From positions 1 through 6,605 of the forward strand of contig JAPSIU010000157.1 in the NCBI GenBank assembly GCA_031178565.1: 6,605 nucleotides of DNA. Direction: 5' to 3'. This DNA comes from Leucobacter sp. (lineage in GTDB: Bacteria; Actinomycetota; Actinomycetes; Actinomycetales; Microbacteriaceae). Shown here one piece after another: positions 5,436 through 6,605 of the stretch (position 1 is the first letter of the stretch; the number at the start of each line of letters is the position of its first letter). Made by a program: the position numbers and the translations under genes. The notes under the pieces are model-generated. The model was not told where the DNA came from. It was given only the letters and a program-made list of their open reading frames with translations, and made no database searches.

Positions 5436-6329
5436 ATGGGCACCCGCATCGATCCCCGCGTCTATCAGGAGCTGCGGGAGAACGGCCGTATGAGCTTCTC
5501 CGAGCTTTCTCGCCGGACCGGCGTGCCGCGAGCCGTGGTGAGCGCCCAGGTGCGCGCCGAACTCGAGAGCGGGAACCTTCGGATCGTCGCCTCGGTGAAT
5601 CCCGGGCTGCTCGGCTACTCGACGCTCCTGCATCTCGGGATCCGCGTCTCGGGCTCGACCGCTCGTCTCATCGAGACCCTTCGGGAGACGCCCTCCGTGG
5701 TGTTCCTCTCCCGCTGCGCGGGCGCCCACGACGTCGTCGCCGAGATCAGGGGGCGCTCTCGGGCGTCGCTGCGCGGACTCATCTCCACGATTCGAGCCGT
5801 CCCCGGTGTTGCCGCCGTTCGGGCCCTGAGCTACGAGAGCGTACTGAAAAGCCCCCTCCGCGTATCGTCGAAGCGCGAGAGGCTGTCGGACATCGACCTC
5901 GACGACCGGATGATCATCTTCCTGCTGCAGCAGGACGGCCGGATGAGCTTCGACGCGCTCGCTCAGCAGACGCGTCTGAGTCCGGGACGGATCCGGGCGA
6001 GGGTCCGCCGCCTCACCGAGTCGAAGATCCTCTCGATTCGTGCAGCGCGGGGCAGATCCAGCGGCACCGCGGAGACGACAGTCGGCGTCGGAATCTGGGC
6101 CGCCTCCGATCGGGCCGCCGCCATGATAGCCGCGATCCCCGGCGTCGAGTTCCTGGCGGCTGCTCTCGGGGAGTACGACTTCGTCGCTCAGATCTCGGCT
6201 CCGGAGCCGGTGCGGGCGGCGGGAGTGCTCGAGAGACTGAGGTCCTGCGATGATGTCGCGGCGATCGAGAGCTGGGCGCACCTGGATATCGTTCGGGAGC
6301 GGGACGACGTGACCGGCACGCCGCACTAG
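5436..6329 (+). CDS. tandem double Lrp/AsnC family transcriptional regulator
   Basis: A 297-residue protein made of two complete Lrp/AsnC modules in a row, about twice the usual 150-170. Module one: winged helix from RIDPRVYQELRENGRMSF through the recognition helix near VPRAVVSAQVRAEL, then a ligand-binding RAM domain (STLLHLGIRVSG to VAAVRALSYESVL). Module two begins at DIDLDDRMIIFLLQQDGRMSF with its own helix-turn-helix (LSPGRIRARVRRL) and a RAM domain (TTVGVGIWAAS to VAAIESWAHLDIV). The wing/hinge word RI or SI (NLRIVASVNP, ILSIRAARG) recurs in each. It should bind DNA as an oligomer and respond to an amino acid or related small effector. An ATG at 5397 would add 13 residues; 5436 is preferred because AGGGGAG lies just before it and because Lrp proteins normally begin only a few residues before the first helix. 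It is divergent from the operon, which is its likely target. Confidence 0.9.
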   Translation: MGTRIDPRVYQELRENGRMSFSELSRRTGVPRAVVSAQVRAELESGNLRIVASVNPGLLGYSTLLHLGIRVSGSTARLIETLRETPSVVFLSRCAGAHDVVAEIRGRSRASLRGLISTIRAVPGVAAVRALSYESVLKSPLRVSSKRERLSDIDLDDRMIIFLLQQDGRMSFDALAQQTRLSPGRIRARVRRLTESKILSIRAARGRSSGTAETTVGVGIWAASDRAAAMIAAIPGVEFLAAALGEYDFVAQISAPEPVRAAGVLERLRSCDDVAAIESWAHLDIVRERDDVTGTPH

Positions 6330-6336
6330 CGGTCGG

Positions 6337-6605
6337 CTACTGCGCCGTGTAGCCTCCGTCGACCAGATGAACGCCTCCGGTGATGAACGAGGCGGCATCG
6401 CTGGCCAGGAAGGCGATCAGGTGGGCCACCTCCTGCGGTTCTCCGAGCCTGCCGAGGGGATGCTTCTCGGCGAGCAGCATCTTCGTCTCGCCCGGATCCT
6501 GATCGAGGATCGCGGTCTCGATGAACCCGGGGGCCACCGCGTTGACGCGGATGCCCTGACCGGCGTACTCGAGGGCTGCGGCGCGGGTGAGTCCCGCGAC
6601 GGCGC
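6337..6605 (-). CDS. SDR family oxidoreductase, C-terminal part (runs off the right edge)
   Basis: The frame is open from the right edge and gives 88 residues ending in a TAG. It matches the last third of a classical short-chain dehydrogenase: the helix after the YxxxK motif (AGLTRAAALEYAGQGIRVN), the APGFIET loop that follows strand 6, GRLGEPQEVAHLIAFLASD and the C-terminal ITGGVHLVDGGY. The cofactor motif and catalytic Ser-Tyr-Lys lie outside the window. An internal GTG at 6537 should not be taken as the start, because the coding pattern clearly continues upstream. It converges on the Lrp-type gene with only seven bases between the stop codons. It differs from the SDR of the leftward operon (APGFIET versus NPGVIRT) and belongs to another transcription unit. 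Whether it shares the pathway is unknown. Confidence 0.9.
   Translation of the reverse strand, partial: AVAGLTRAAALEYAGQGIRVNAVAPGFIETAILDQDPGETKMLLAEKHPLGRLGEPQEVAHLIAFLASDAASFITGGVHLVDGGYTAQ

Noticed and set aside
5388..6398. A 336-codon minus-strand open frame opposite the Lrp-type regulator
   Set aside because: It is antisense to a two-domain regulator with unmistakable helix-turn-helix and RAM domains, and its translation has no domain signal.
1..6605. CRISPR array, tRNA, rRNA, insertion sequence or attachment site
   Set aside because: No regularly spaced repeats, no tRNA-like cloverleaf sequence, no transposase or integrase coding, and no terminal inverted repeats were seen on either strand.

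Overview
The window is high-GC, densely packed bacterial DNA. Third codon positions are rich in G and C, a GTG start is used, and most neighbouring genes overlap by 4 bp. This style fits an actinomycete, perhaps of the Microbacteriaceae type; that is an inference from style and protein flavour, since there is no rRNA or marker gene to confirm it.

Layout. Positions 36-5155 hold one leftward (minus strand) operon, read in this order: a small single-span membrane protein, an NCS1-type 12-helix permease, the alpha and beta E1 subunits of a thiamine-diphosphate (TPP) 2-oxoacid/acetoin-type dehydrogenase, an 83-residue stand-alone lipoyl carrier, an SDR oxidoreductase and a VOC (glyoxalase-fold) protein. 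The first five junctions, from the small protein through to the SDR, are 4-bp stop/start overlaps (ATGA or GTGA). The last one is a 20-bp overlap. This implies a single message with translational coupling. The operon may continue to the left beyond position 1.

Positions 5156-5435 are the divergent control region. It is AT-richer than its surroundings and holds a perfect 15-bp palindrome of Lrp/AsnC-operator size over a plausible -10 box, a weaker inverted repeat 32 bp away, and a 23-bp perfect inverted repeat closer to the operon. A regulator with two tandem Lrp/AsnC modules reads rightward from 5436 to 6329. The C-terminal half of a second, unrelated-operon SDR converges on it and runs off the right edge.

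How the genes may work together (inference): the permease, perhaps with its small partner, imports a nitrogen heterocycle or similar small solute. The SDR and VOC protein process an intermediate. The E1 pair cleaves a 2-oxo acid or acyloin and passes the acyl group to the lipoyl carrier. The double Lrp-type protein senses a ligand and controls the operon. No E2 acyltransferase or E3 is present inside the window. The substrate cannot be read from the sequence.
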